Shown here one piece after another: positions 34,930 to 43,111 of a stretch of 64,000 bases of DNA. The notes beneath the pieces are model-generated. The model was not told the DNA's origin. It was given only the letters and a program-made list of their open reading frames with translations, and did not search any database. Location: the NCBI GenBank assembly GCA_963838775.1, contig CAWISP010000001.1, forward strand, positions 124,001 to 188,000, in the 5' to 3' direction. The translations under genes and the position numbers were made by a program. The number at the start of each line of letters is the position of its first letter. Position 1 is the first letter of the stretch. Source of the DNA: Chersky-840 sp963838775. Its GTDB lineage: Bacteria; Actinomycetota; Acidimicrobiia; Acidimicrobiales; UBA8190.

Positions 34930-35229
34930 TCAGGGCCGCCAGAAGCGCCAGGCGCGACGCCTCTGACCCTGGGGGCTGTGCGGAACGTCGACGGCGGGTG
35001 GATCGGGCAGGTCGGCACTCAACGCGTACAACTCGCCCAGGGTGCGCGCCCGCAGAACCAGCTCCATCCTCTCCGAGAACTCCTCCTCGCTCAGACGACC
35101 CTCGGCGAAGTGGCGCTCGAGCATGCTCGCGAACCGGTTCCGATCCGCGTCCGAGGCGCGAGGACCACCCGGAACGGGCGCGTTCGCAGGAGGACGTGCG
35201 TCAGGTGTCTGCTCCGGTCGGTCCTCCAC
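34930..35229 (-). CDS. DUF1707 domain protein
   Basis: 99 residues. The middle matches DUF1707: RASDADRNRFASMLERHFAEGRLSEEEFSERMELVLRARTLGELYALSADLP, a short helical domain common in actinobacteria and often at the N-terminus of small membrane proteins. Here there is no membrane helix; the tail is VPHSPQGQRRRAWRFWRP. GTG 35229 with AAGG just upstream. It lies between the acyl-CoA dehydrogenase and the hydrolase on the same strand, possibly one transcript. Role unknown. Confidence 0.8.
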   Translation of the reverse strand: MEDRPEQTPDARPPANAPVPGGPRASDADRNRFASMLERHFAEGRLSEEEFSERMELVLRARTLGELYALSADLPDPPAVDVPHSPQGQRRRAWRFWRP

Positions 35230-35299
35230 AACCTTCAGTATCCCGCAGGGGGCCCCGTGGGGGCTCCCTGGCGCCGATCGAGGCGACGCCGGATGGGAG

Positions 35300-36415
35300 T
35301 CAGATCCCGATGCGCTGGGCGAGGAGCTCGCGGTGATAGCTGGGGTCCCCGAGCATGAGCTCCGAGGACTTGGCCCGCTTGAAGTAGAGGTGGGCGTCGT
35401 GCTCCCACGTGAAGCCGATGCCTCCGTGGATCTGGATGTTCTCGGCGGCGGCGTGGAAATACGCTTCCGAGCAGTACGACTTGGCCAGACTGGCCACGAC
35501 GGGGAGCTCCTCGGAGTCCTCGGCCGCCGCCCAACCTGCGTAGTAGGCAGCCGACTTGGCCGACTCGACCTCCAGCAGCATGTCGGCGCACTTGTGCTTG
35601 ATGGCCTGGAACGACCCGATGGGCCGGCCGAACTGGATCCGGGTCTTGGCGTAGTCGACGGCCATGTCCAGACAGCGCTGGGCGCCTCCCACCTGCTCGG
35701 CGGCAAGGGCCACCGCAGCCAGGTCGAGGGTGCGCGACAGCACGGGGGCCGCCCCGCCTTCCTCCCCGATCAAGCGGGCCGGGGTGGACGCGAACTCGAT
35801 CCTCGCTTGCTTGCGTGTCTGGTCCATCGTCGCCAACGGCGTCGTGGTCAACCCCGAGGCACCGCCCTCGACGGCGAAGAGGCTCACGCCCTTGTCCGTC
35901 CGGCCCGCGACGAGCACGAGGTTGGCGTTGTGACCGTCGATCACGAACATCTTGTGGCCGTCGAGCTTCCACCCGTCGGTGCTCCGGGTGGCGGCCAGGG
36001 TGATCCCGTCGGTGTCCCAACGCCCACTGTCCTCGGTGAGCGCCAGGGTGGCGATGGTCTCGCCCGAGGCGACCGAGGGCAACAGGTCTTTCTTGGCCCC
36101 CTCGTCCCCGCTCGACAGCAGCGCGTTGGCGGCCAGCGCCACGGTGGCGAAGTACGGGGCGCACAGCAACGCCGCCCCCATCTCCTCGAACACGACCGTC
36201 AGCTCGACATACCCGAACCCGACGCCGCCGTACTCCTCGGGGATCGCCAGCGCCTGCAACCCGAGTTGGTTGGCCATCTGGTCCCACACGGCCCGGTCGA
36301 ACCCCTCGGTCGTCTCCATGAGACGCCGGACCTCGGTGGAGGGCGACTTGTCCTCGAGGAAGCGGCGAACGGATCGGCGCAGCTCCTCTTGCTCCTCGCT
36401 GAAAGCGAAGTTCAT
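35300..36415 (-). CDS. Acyl-CoA dehydrogenase
   Basis: 371-residue FAD enzyme introducing the alpha-beta double bond in acyl-CoA. Three ACAD domains: N-terminal helices (MNFAFSEEQEELRRSVRRFLEDKSP, PEEYGGVGFGYVELTVVFEEMGAAL), middle beta domain (ALTEDSGRWD, GHKMFVIDGHNANLVLV), C-terminal helices (YAKTRIQFGRPIGSFQAIKHKCADM) and AENIQIHGGIGFTWEHDAHLYFKRA. The Glu in TWEHDAHLY type sequences is common in the actinobacterial ACADs for sterol or branched side chains; substrate not predictable. ATG 36415 behind GGGGGA. An inverted repeat operator candidate lies 160 nt upstream. Confidence 0.92.
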   Translation of the reverse strand: MNFAFSEEQEELRRSVRRFLEDKSPSTEVRRLMETTEGFDRAVWDQMANQLGLQALAIPEEYGGVGFGYVELTVVFEEMGAALLCAPYFATVALAANALLSSGDEGAKKDLLPSVASGETIATLALTEDSGRWDTDGITLAATRSTDGWKLDGHKMFVIDGHNANLVLVAGRTDKGVSLFAVEGGASGLTTTPLATMDQTRKQARIEFASTPARLIGEEGGAAPVLSRTLDLAAVALAAEQVGGAQRCLDMAVDYAKTRIQFGRPIGSFQAIKHKCADMLLEVESAKSAAYYAGWAAAEDSEELPVVASLAKSYCSEAYFHAAAENIQIHGGIGFTWEHDAHLYFKRAKSSELMLGDPSYHRELLAQRIGI

Positions 36416-36574
36416 GACTCTGGGTCCCCCTCGTCGGGTGCTCGGAAGGCTGTCGTGTCCTTCACTGCAGGCCACTCGTGCCACGCCGGCCCCCCGGCCC
36501 GACTCGGGCCGACGGCGCCAAGGCGCCCGTAACTCGCCGGCCGCTGACGACCGTTGTCTACCAGACGCCGAGTG

Positions 36575-36596
36575 TTGTTGACCAGCTTGTCAACAA
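36575..36596. promoter_or_regulatory. TTGTTGAC-N6-GTCAACAA operator-like palindrome
   Basis: Perfect 8-bp arms with a 6-nt spacer in the 210-nt gap (36416-36625) upstream of the acyl-CoA dehydrogenase. The size and symmetry fit a TetR- or GntR-family dimer, which often control ACAD genes. No such regulator is adjacent. Confidence 0.5.
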
Positions 36597-36625
36597 GGCG
36601 AATTGGCCCACCGAAGCCGTGCCGG

Positions 36626-37960
36626 TCAGGGTCCGAGTCGCTGCCAGGTCCTGCCGTCGGTAGTCCGCCACAGCCCGGTCCCGGTCTCGCACACCCAACC
36701 GTGGGTTGCGTCGGCGAAGACGACGTTCCCGGTTCCACCCGCCACGAGGCCTACCTTCGACAGCCCCGCCACGACCCCCCAGGTGCGGCCCCCATCGGTC
36801 GTGGCGTACACACCGGCTCGGTCGGGAAAGAGCCAAGCATCGGTGGCGGTCAGCACGGCCAGGTTCTCGTGGCCCAGCGAGTACGGAGTGACGTATCCCC
36901 CGGTCGGTAGCCCCCCGGCGGCGGCCAGGACCGTGCCACCGGTCAACACCGGCGCGTTGGCGGCGGCGGTGAGCGTCCACTGCACGCCGCCGTCGCTCGA
37001 ACGGTAGAGCGCCTTGGCCTGTGTCCCCGCACTGGCCTGCGAGGCACAGATGACCCACAGATCGTCGGTCCCCGACGCCGCAATCTGCTCGCCCGTGTCG
37101 AAATACGACGGGCACGGGTCGGGACGAGCAGCCCATGTCCGGCCCCCGTCCGCGGTGTAGGTGACAGAACCCGCCGTACCGGGCGAGCCGGTGCGAGATG
37201 CGAAGGTCAGGACGTAGGCGCGGGAGTGGGTGATGCGGGCCAGCTCGATGTTCTGGTCGCTGACCGTCACCTCGGCGTTCTCCGACACCGGTGGGGCCGC
37301 CGCGGCGGCGGACCACGTCCGCCCGTCGTCGGTCGACACCTCGAGCACCACGGGACACGACGGCCCCGCCGTGGGCCGGATGGGACAGGTCCCCACCACG
37401 GCCCACACATCGGGGCCGATGGCGCTCACGTCCGAGACCACGGGGCCGATCCCCGCTCGCGTCCAGGTCCGCCCACCGTCGGAGGTCACCCACAGCGGCA
37501 CGGTCCCCGATGCCGAGGGTGGCCCTCCCCACAGGTACCCGTGGGTGTCGTCGGCGAACTCGAACTGCGCGGGGAAGCTCACCGGCAGGTTGGGATCGGC
37601 GACGGTCCACGTGTCACCGCCGTCGGCGGACACCGCCAACAGGGTCTGCGTGCCGTGCACGACCAGCGCGAATCCGTGCACATCCCCGACGAACACGACA
37701 GCAGCCAGGTCCGAGGAGGGGACGGGCGTCCCGGCGGCGAGCAATCCCGTCTGGGAGTCGAAGGCGGCGAAGGTCTGGGCGGGTGTCGGCCCCGAGACCA
37801 CCACGCCGATGACGACGCCCATCGCCAGCGCGCACACCACCAGAGCGCCCAGCGCCGATGTGGCGCGACGCCGGCGCAGGTGGGCCGCCCGGGCGAGCAC
37901 CGCGGCCAGGGTCCGGGCGCTCGCTCCCGGCGGCGCCGGGTCATCCAGATGCTCGAACAT
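36626..37960 (-). CDS. Membrane-anchored beta-propeller protein with anti-sigma-like layout
   Basis: 444 residues: a short cytoplasmic part (MFEHLDDPAPPGASARTLAAVLARAAHLRRRR), one membrane helix (ATSALGALVVCALAMGVVIGVVV), and a long outside domain of YCF48/sialidase-type repeats with Asp-box-like motifs (SADGGDTWTVAD, TSDGGRTWTRAG, STDDGRTWSAA, TADGGRTWAAR, SSDGGVQWTLT, TTDGGRTWGVV). This makes a beta-propeller. It starts inside the 3' end of the ECF sigma gene (overlap 20 nt, start ATG after AGGAGG), so it is co-translated with it. Inside-out topology with a sigma partner suggests an anti-sigma/sensor, but no zinc HxxxCxxC motif is present; this role is inference. Confidence 0.8.
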   Translation of the reverse strand: MFEHLDDPAPPGASARTLAAVLARAAHLRRRRATSALGALVVCALAMGVVIGVVVSGPTPAQTFAAFDSQTGLLAAGTPVPSSDLAAVVFVGDVHGFALVVHGTQTLLAVSADGGDTWTVADPNLPVSFPAQFEFADDTHGYLWGGPPSASGTVPLWVTSDGGRTWTRAGIGPVVSDVSAIGPDVWAVVGTCPIRPTAGPSCPVVLEVSTDDGRTWSAAAAAPPVSENAEVTVSDQNIELARITHSRAYVLTFASRTGSPGTAGSVTYTADGGRTWAARPDPCPSYFDTGEQIAASGTDDLWVICASQASAGTQAKALYRSSDGGVQWTLTAAANAPVLTGGTVLAAAGGLPTGGYVTPYSLGHENLAVLTATDAWLFPDRAGVYATTDGGRTWGVVAGLSKVGLVAGGTGNVVFADATHGWVCETGTGLWRTTDGRTWQRLGP

Positions 37961-38441
37961 CATCGCCTCCTCGAACTCCTTTTTCCTCGAGGTGATGCCG
38001 TAGCTGGGCCAAGCCGCGCGACGCATGGCTCTTCACGGTGCCGGGTGTGCAGCCCAGGGCGTCCGCCACGGCGAGCTCGGGCCAGTCCGCCAGGTAGCGC
38101 AGCACGACGACCTCGCGCTGGCGACGCGACAGTCGCCGCAGGGCACGGGCCAGGTCGATGCGCTCGGAAAGGTGCGTCTCGACGAGCGCGACGGGCTCGC
38201 GGCGCGATTCGGTGGTCCGACTACGGCGCCGGAGGCGGTCGATGGCGAGGTTGGTGGCGACGGTGACGACCCAGCCCTCGGGCCGGTCCCGGAGGCGCAC
38301 CCAACGGACGTGCGCTCGAGCCAGCGCCTCCTGGGCGACATCCTCGGCGTCACCCCTGTCCCCCAGCACCTTGAACGACACCCGGTAGGCAAGCCGGTAC
38401 AGGTCGGAGAAGACCTCCTCGAATCGCACCGCCTCGGCCAC
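37941..38441 (-). CDS. ECF (SigE-family) RNA polymerase sigma factor
   Basis: 166 residues. Region 2: VRFEEVFSDLYRLAYRVSFKVLGDRGDAEDVAQEALARAHVRW, with the RDRPEGWVVTVATNLAIDRLRRR stretch following; region 4 HTH: LRRLSRRQREVVVLRYLADWPELAVADALGCTPGTVKSHASRGLAQLR. It directs polymerase to a small regulon. GTG 38441 follows GAGGAGG at nine bases. Translationally overlaps the beta-propeller membrane gene, as is normal for sigma/anti-sigma pairs. No autoregulatory -35 (AAC-type) box could be identified with confidence. Confidence 0.9.
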   Translation of the reverse strand: MAEAVRFEEVFSDLYRLAYRVSFKVLGDRGDAEDVAQEALARAHVRWVRLRDRPEGWVVTVATNLAIDRLRRRSRTTESRREPVALVETHLSERIDLARALRRLSRRQREVVVLRYLADWPELAVADALGCTPGTVKSHASRGLAQLRHHLEEKGVRGGDDVRASG

Positions 38442-38580
38442 GGCCCGGTACCTCCTCGCCTGGTGCACGGGTCTACCAGTTCTCACGTTCGGCAACCCGG
38501 TGAGGTTGACAGCGCCGTTCCGCACGGCACCGGCGGTTCGGAGTCGTGACGCGGGCCTCCACCCCGATCCCAGCCTGTCC

Positions 38581-39873
38581 TCAGCCCCAGCAAGCCGGGG
38601 GTGGGGTGATGGCTTCGAGCCCGTTCCCGTCGGTGACGAACACCCGACGCGATGCCCCGTCGACGGCCAGCAGCTGCACCGTCGACCCTTCGGCGCCGGC
38701 CAGGTGCTCCTGGACCCTGATGGCGGCGGTATCCGGATCGATGCAGGCCATCACCCCGTCCTCGTTGACGAGCAACAACGCCCCGTCCCCGTAGATCGTG
38801 GAGGCGTCCATGATCCAGCTGAAGACGCCGTCCGGTTGAGCCTGCTCCAACGCCGAGCTCGGAGGGCCCACCACGGCGAGATCGGACTGGCGCAGGAACA
38901 GGGTCTCACCCGACATCCCGACCCGGAACGACATCCACACCCCACCGGGAACGGCGGTGAGGGTCCCCCCGCTCACCGAATTGGTCACCGCGCTGTCCGC
39001 CGGTGTGGCGGTGAGTGTCTCCCCGGTACGGGCGTCGAACTCCAGGACCGAGGCGTCGACCGCTCGGCCCGAGACAGTGGGGTACGACAAGGCGACATAG
39101 AGAGACCGTCCGGCCGGATCGACAGACAGGCTGGCGACGGTGCCCGAGGCGATCGTCTCGGCGGACAACAGGGCCCCGTCGGCCACGGCGACGTGCACCA
39201 GGGCCCGTCCGTATCCCGCCCACACGGTGCCATCGGGACCGGCCACGACCACGACGGCCTCGCCCCACGCCGGCACGTCCGGCGGGGGCAGTGGGATCTG
39301 GCGCACGACGGCCAGGGTGGTGGGGTCGACCTGGCACAGCACGGGCCCCGGGCCGTCGCCCGCGACGCCACGGCCGCACGAGATCCACAGGTAGCCCGAC
39401 GCGGCGGCCAGGGTGGCATCGGAGAACGAGGGACCGGTCTCGGTCGTGGCCCGGTCGATGTCGATGCGTTGGAGCACCCACGGCCCCTGCCCGGTGGGGA
39501 CGTCGGAGACGAGCGCGAAGCCGGCGGCGGCAGCCAGGTCGACCACCTGCGGACACGTGCCCGCCACGATGGTCTGCTCGTCCCACGACGCGGACGGCGC
39601 CGTGGTGGGGGCGAGGCCGGGCGGGCTCGGGATGACGGGCGGCGAGCCGCACGAGTCCGACGCAGGAGGAACCGTCGTCGTGGCGGCGGGAACGGTCTCT
39701 TGGGGCGTGGCGGGTGCGGGGGTCGCAAAGATCGTGGCCGATGTCGTGGGAGCGGGCCCGGCCGATCCCGAGCGCGTTCGATCGGCCCGGTCCCCGTGGG
39801 TGCAGCCCGTCAGGGCCCCGCACGCGGCGGCGCCGACCAAGGCCATCCGCCATGTCGAGGAACGCCGCTGCAT
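38581..39873 (-). CDS. Lipoprotein with predicted beta-propeller-like domain
   Basis: 430 residues. Signal peptide with a lipobox: MALVGAAACGALTGC, acylated Cys followed by a Thr/Pro/Ala-rich tether of about 60 residues. The rest holds repeated short motifs with Asp/Gly turns (AGPDGTVWAGYGRALVHVAV, SVDPAGRSLYVALSYPTV, PGGVWMSFRVG, CIDPDTAAIRVQEHLAGA), suggesting a WD40/YVTN-like propeller. No catalytic motif recognised. Start ATG 39873 or the later ATG at MALVG. It is upstream of the sigma gene on the same strand; a shared surface or sensing role is only suggested by position. Confidence 0.75.
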   Translation of the reverse strand: MQRRSSTWRMALVGAAACGALTGCTHGDRADRTRSGSAGPAPTTSATIFATPAPATPQETVPAATTTVPPASDSCGSPPVIPSPPGLAPTTAPSASWDEQTIVAGTCPQVVDLAAAAGFALVSDVPTGQGPWVLQRIDIDRATTETGPSFSDATLAAASGYLWISCGRGVAGDGPGPVLCQVDPTTLAVVRQIPLPPPDVPAWGEAVVVVAGPDGTVWAGYGRALVHVAVADGALLSAETIASGTVASLSVDPAGRSLYVALSYPTVSGRAVDASVLEFDARTGETLTATPADSAVTNSVSGGTLTAVPGGVWMSFRVGMSGETLFLRQSDLAVVGPPSSALEQAQPDGVFSWIMDASTIYGDGALLLVNEDGVMACIDPDTAAIRVQEHLAGAEGSTVQLLAVDGASRRVFVTDGNGLEAITPPPACWG

Positions 39874-39922
39874 GCCCCCTTCCACGCCGGGGGCCCCGGT
39901 TCCGTTCACACAACGCTCGGCT

Positions 39923-39928
39923 TAGAGT
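39923..39928 (+). promoter_or_regulatory. Leaderless-type -10 element
   Basis: TAGAGT, six bases, then ATG 39935; no Shine-Dalgarno precedes the start. Confidence 0.5.
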
Positions 39929-39934
39929 GCAGAG

Positions 39935-40540
39935 ATGCTCCACTACGAAGACAGCCTGATCGAAGTCCACAAGGTCGTCGTCGGCCCCATGGACAACAAC
40001 GTCTACGTCATCCGCAGCAAGGGGACCGGGGACGCCGTGCTCATCGACGCCGCCAACGAGCACGAGCGCCTCCTCCAGATGTGTCGCGACCTCGGCGTCC
40101 GCAAGGTCCTCGAGACCCACGGCCATTGGGACCACATCCAGGCGGTACCGGCGGTGCGCGACGCGGGCTACGAAGTCTCGGTCACCGCCGCCGACGCCGA
40201 GATGCTCCCTTCCTACGACCTCCTCCTCGACGACGACACCGTGATCGAAGTGGGTGACATGCGGCTGCGCACGATCGCCACACCCGGCCACACCCCGGGG
40301 TCCATGTGCTTCTCGGTGGAGGGCACGCCTCTTCTCTTCAGCGGCGACACGCTGTTCCCGGGTGGGCCCGGCAACACCAAGTTCGAAGGCGGCGACTTTC
40401 CCACCATCATCCGATCCATCGAGGACCGGCTGTTCTCCCGCTTCGGGGCTGACACCGTCGTCCTCCCCGGCCACGGTGATGACACGACGATCGGGACCGA
40501 ACTCCCCCATCTCCAGGAGTGGGTCGACCGAGGCTGGTAA
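39935..40540 (+). CDS. MBL-fold metallohydrolase (glyoxalase II-like)
   Basis: 201-residue metallo-beta-lactamase-fold protein. Metal ligands: HGHWDH in ETHGHWDHIQAV, His in TPGHTPGSM, Asp in FSGDTLFPGGPGNT, and the last His in LPGHGDD. The fold and short length resemble hydroxyacylglutathione-hydrolase-like proteins; in actinobacteria without glutathione these act on other thioesters or persulfides, so the substrate is open. It opens with MLHYEDSLIEVHKVVVGPMDNNVYVI, a complete start. Confidence 0.9.
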   Translation: MLHYEDSLIEVHKVVVGPMDNNVYVIRSKGTGDAVLIDAANEHERLLQMCRDLGVRKVLETHGHWDHIQAVPAVRDAGYEVSVTAADAEMLPSYDLLLDDDTVIEVGDMRLRTIATPGHTPGSMCFSVEGTPLLFSGDTLFPGGPGNTKFEGGDFPTIIRSIEDRLFSRFGADTVVLPGHGDDTTIGTELPHLQEWVDRGW

Positions 40541-40573
40541 TCGGGAAGAAGAGTCCGGGAAGAAATCGGGAAC

Positions 40574-40623
40574 AGCGTCAGGGAACAAGGAGCATCAGGG
40601 AACAAGAAGCGTCAGGGAAACAG
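40574..40623. repeat. 16-nt tandem repeat at the glutamate dehydrogenase 3' end
   Basis: Three imperfect copies of AGCGTCAGGGAACAAG between the convergent MBL and glutamate dehydrogenase genes; the last copy runs into the latter's stop region. The gap 40541-40611 holds nothing else. Confidence 0.7.
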
Positions 40624-41909
40624 CCCTCTGGCCTTGATCGCCGCCGCCAGCCGATCGACGGCGACCACCCCGGCGGCGCGGCGCATCGTGACCCCTAGGT
40701 CCTGGGCGCGCGCCCACACATCGGCGAAGGCGTCGTCCATCGTCCTCGCCAACCGGGTGGCGACGAGCTCCTCGTCCCAGGCGTAGCCCTGGCGCGACTG
40801 CGCCCACTCGAAATACGAGGCCGTCACCCCCCCGGCATTGGCGAGGATGTCGGGAACGACCGTGATCCCCCGCTCGGCGAGGACGCGGTCGCCGGCCGGG
40901 GTGGTGGGTCCGTTGGCGGCTTCGACCATCACCCGCGCCCCATGGCGCGCGCGTCGGCCTCGTCGATGGCTCCCGCCAGCGCGGCCGGGACCGCCAGCTC
41001 GGCCTCCACGCCCCAGAGATCGGACGACCGGATCTCCTCGCCGCCGGCGAACCCGGCCACCGAGCCCACCGCCGAGACGTGATCGGACAGCATGCTCAGG
41101 TCGAGACCACCGGGGTTGTAGACGGCGCCTCCGACATCGCACACCGCCACCACCCGCATCCCCGCCGACGACAGGAGGAAGGCGAGCGGGCCGCCCACCT
41201 TGCCGAATCCTTGGACGACGGCGCGCGCCCCGGCGACGGGGATGTCGAGGGCGGCGAACACGGCCCGCACGCACCGCACCACGCCCGAAGCGGTGGCCCC
41301 GGTGTGCAGGCGCATCCCCCCGACCGAGAGCGGCTTCCCCGTGACGACCTCCGGGAGCGAGCGGCCCTGGAGCATGTCGAGGGTGTCGAGCAACCACGCC
41401 ATGACCCGCTCGTCGGTGTTGACGTCGGGAGCGGGGATGTCGCGGTCGGGGCCGAGCAGCGGAGCGATCTCGAACGTGTAACGCCGGGTGAGCCGTTCGA
41501 GCTCACCCACCGACAATTGACGCGGGTCGCAGCGCACCCCCCCCTTCCCGCCACCGAAGGGGATGTCGACCACGGCGGTCTTGAGCGTCATGTCGGCCGC
41601 CAGCGCGGCCACCTCGGCGGCGTGCAGGTCGGGGTGGAAGCGGATCCCCCCCTTGGCGGGCCCGCGAGCTGTGTTGTGGTGGATCCGCCAACCCACGAAC
41701 ACCTCGACATGGCCATCGTCCATGCGGACGGGCACGGCGACCTCGAGCACCCGATCGGGCAGGCGGAGGAGACGATGGACGTCGGGGTCCAGATCGGCGA
41801 GCGCGGCGGCGTCGTCGATCCGTCCGAGCGCCGTCGCCCACGGGTCGTAGTGGCCCCGGCTGTCGACGTCGACGGTGTCGACGCTGCCCCGGACGTCGGG
41901 GGCGTCCAC
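40612..41909 (-). pseudogene. Glu/Leu/Phe/Val dehydrogenase, broken by a 1-nt deletion
   Basis: Two frames make one complete dehydrogenase of about 430 residues. First part (41909 to about 40940): GGIRFHPDLHAAEVAALAADMTLKTAVVDIPFGGGKGGV with the substrate Lys residues, PAPDVNTDERVMAWL, GGMRLHTGATASG, the NAD fold VVQGFGKVGGPLAFLL, ending AIDEADARAMG. Second part (40612-40940): ARVMVEAANGPTTPAGDRVLAERGI, VPDILANAGGVTASYFEW, ending IKARGLFP. The junction lies at a C4 run (40938-40941); one added base restores AMxGARVMVEAANGP. The enzyme would deaminate glutamate or a branched amino acid. A core enzyme broken by one homopolymer base makes consensus error a serious possibility. Confidence 0.8.
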
Positions 41910-42005
41910 ATTGAGTTGGCACCCTCGGCACCGCGCCCTGGCCGCCCTCGGGCCGACCCTTCCCCCGCCGCCGGGGCTTGGCCACCGGTGGCACCGGCTC
42001 GCTGC

Positions 42006-42926
42006 TCACCCGGCCTCCAGGACGGAGCCGGGCCCGTTACGTCGGCGCCCGGTCAACACCTGGATGTCCTCTCCGTCCTCACTCTTCACGTGGACCACGA
42101 GCGGGGAGCGCGTCAGCGAGAAGACCCCGACGAGCAGGACGATCATGGCCAGGACCTCACCGACCAGCCTGCCCCCGGCGGTCTGGACGTGATCGCCGAA
42201 GAGGCCGATCCCGATGGCGATGGACACGAGCGGGTCGACGATCACGAGCGCCGACTGCGACGCCGTCACCGGGCCGACGTGGAAGGCGTTCTGGGCCAGG
42301 AACACCCCGACCAGCCCACTGGCGGCCAGGGCGTAGGGCGGCCAGCTGAGAAAGACGTGGCTCCAGCCCCGGGTGATCTCGTCGTTCATGGTCTTGATGA
42401 GCGCGGCGGTGAAGGCGAAGGCGATGGCGCCGGCCGTCCCGAACCACGCCGCGCGCCACGCCGGTGACCCGACCCGCGTCATCAGGACCGCCAGCGAGCA
42501 CCCGGCGATCACGGCGAAGGACACGATCCCCCAATCCTCGAGGTCGGGGATCTCGTTCCCTCCGCTCGGGGCCGACAGGGCCAGGAAGGCGGCTAGCCCG
42601 GCCGCCGCAGCCGTCGCCCCGACCCATTCCCTCCAGGTCAGCGGGAGGCGGAACCAGATCCCCAAGATGGCGACGAGGAACGGCAGCTCCAACGTCAAGA
42701 TGGGCTGCACGGTGGTCAGCCGCCCGAAGTGCAGGGCCAGGAACTGCAGGAGGAACGCCGCGATCAACACCAGGAAGCCGGCGATCCACACCGTCCGGCG
42801 GATCGCGTAGGCGATCAGGCTCAATTTCAGGTTCGTATCAGCAGGGGCGGACTCCACCCCCATCCGTTGCAGGACGCTGGTCAATGCGTTGGCGAATGCC
42901 GCCATGACGGCGAGCACGTAGGCCAT
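42006..42926 (-). CDS. DMT (EamA-like) family transporter
   Basis: 306 residues with about nine or ten membrane helices, starting MAYVLAVMAAFANALTSVLQR. The two-repeat layout (helices to about 140, then 150-290) is that of drug/metabolite transporters; the conserved Pro/Gly-rich region LTTVQPILTLELPFLVAILG and its second-half partner GPVTASQSALVIVDPLVSIAIG are clear. The C-terminal tail (SEDGEDIQVLTGRRRNGPGSVLEAG) is cytosolic. Substrate unknown. It lies 96 nt upstream of the glutamate dehydrogenase gene on the same strand. Confidence 0.85.
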   Translation of the reverse strand: MAYVLAVMAAFANALTSVLQRMGVESAPADTNLKLSLIAYAIRRTVWIAGFLVLIAAFLLQFLALHFGRLTTVQPILTLELPFLVAILGIWFRLPLTWREWVGATAAAAGLAAFLALSAPSGGNEIPDLEDWGIVSFAVIAGCSLAVLMTRVGSPAWRAAWFGTAGAIAFAFTAALIKTMNDEITRGWSHVFLSWPPYALAASGLVGVFLAQNAFHVGPVTASQSALVIVDPLVSIAIGIGLFGDHVQTAGGRLVGEVLAMIVLLVGVFSLTRSPLVVHVKSEDGEDIQVLTGRRRNGPGSVLEAG

Positions 42927-43111
42927 CAGGGAAGTTCTACCGCACCGACCGCCCCGCTCGTCCGCTTTGACCCGGTTTGTCCTGGTTTGGCGACGATTCC
43001 GGGCTCGTCGGTACGCTGAGAGGCCCACCCCGGGGCCGCGCCCCGGCCCGGAGCCCGATGCGGGGATACGGGGGCCACAGAGGGATGGGCACCGACGTGA
43101 AAGAGGGCACC

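Noticed and set aside
35235..36287. Alternative frame through the acyl-CoA dehydrogenase
   Set aside because: Gly/Arg-rich shadow of the same strand; the ACAD motifs are in the other frame.
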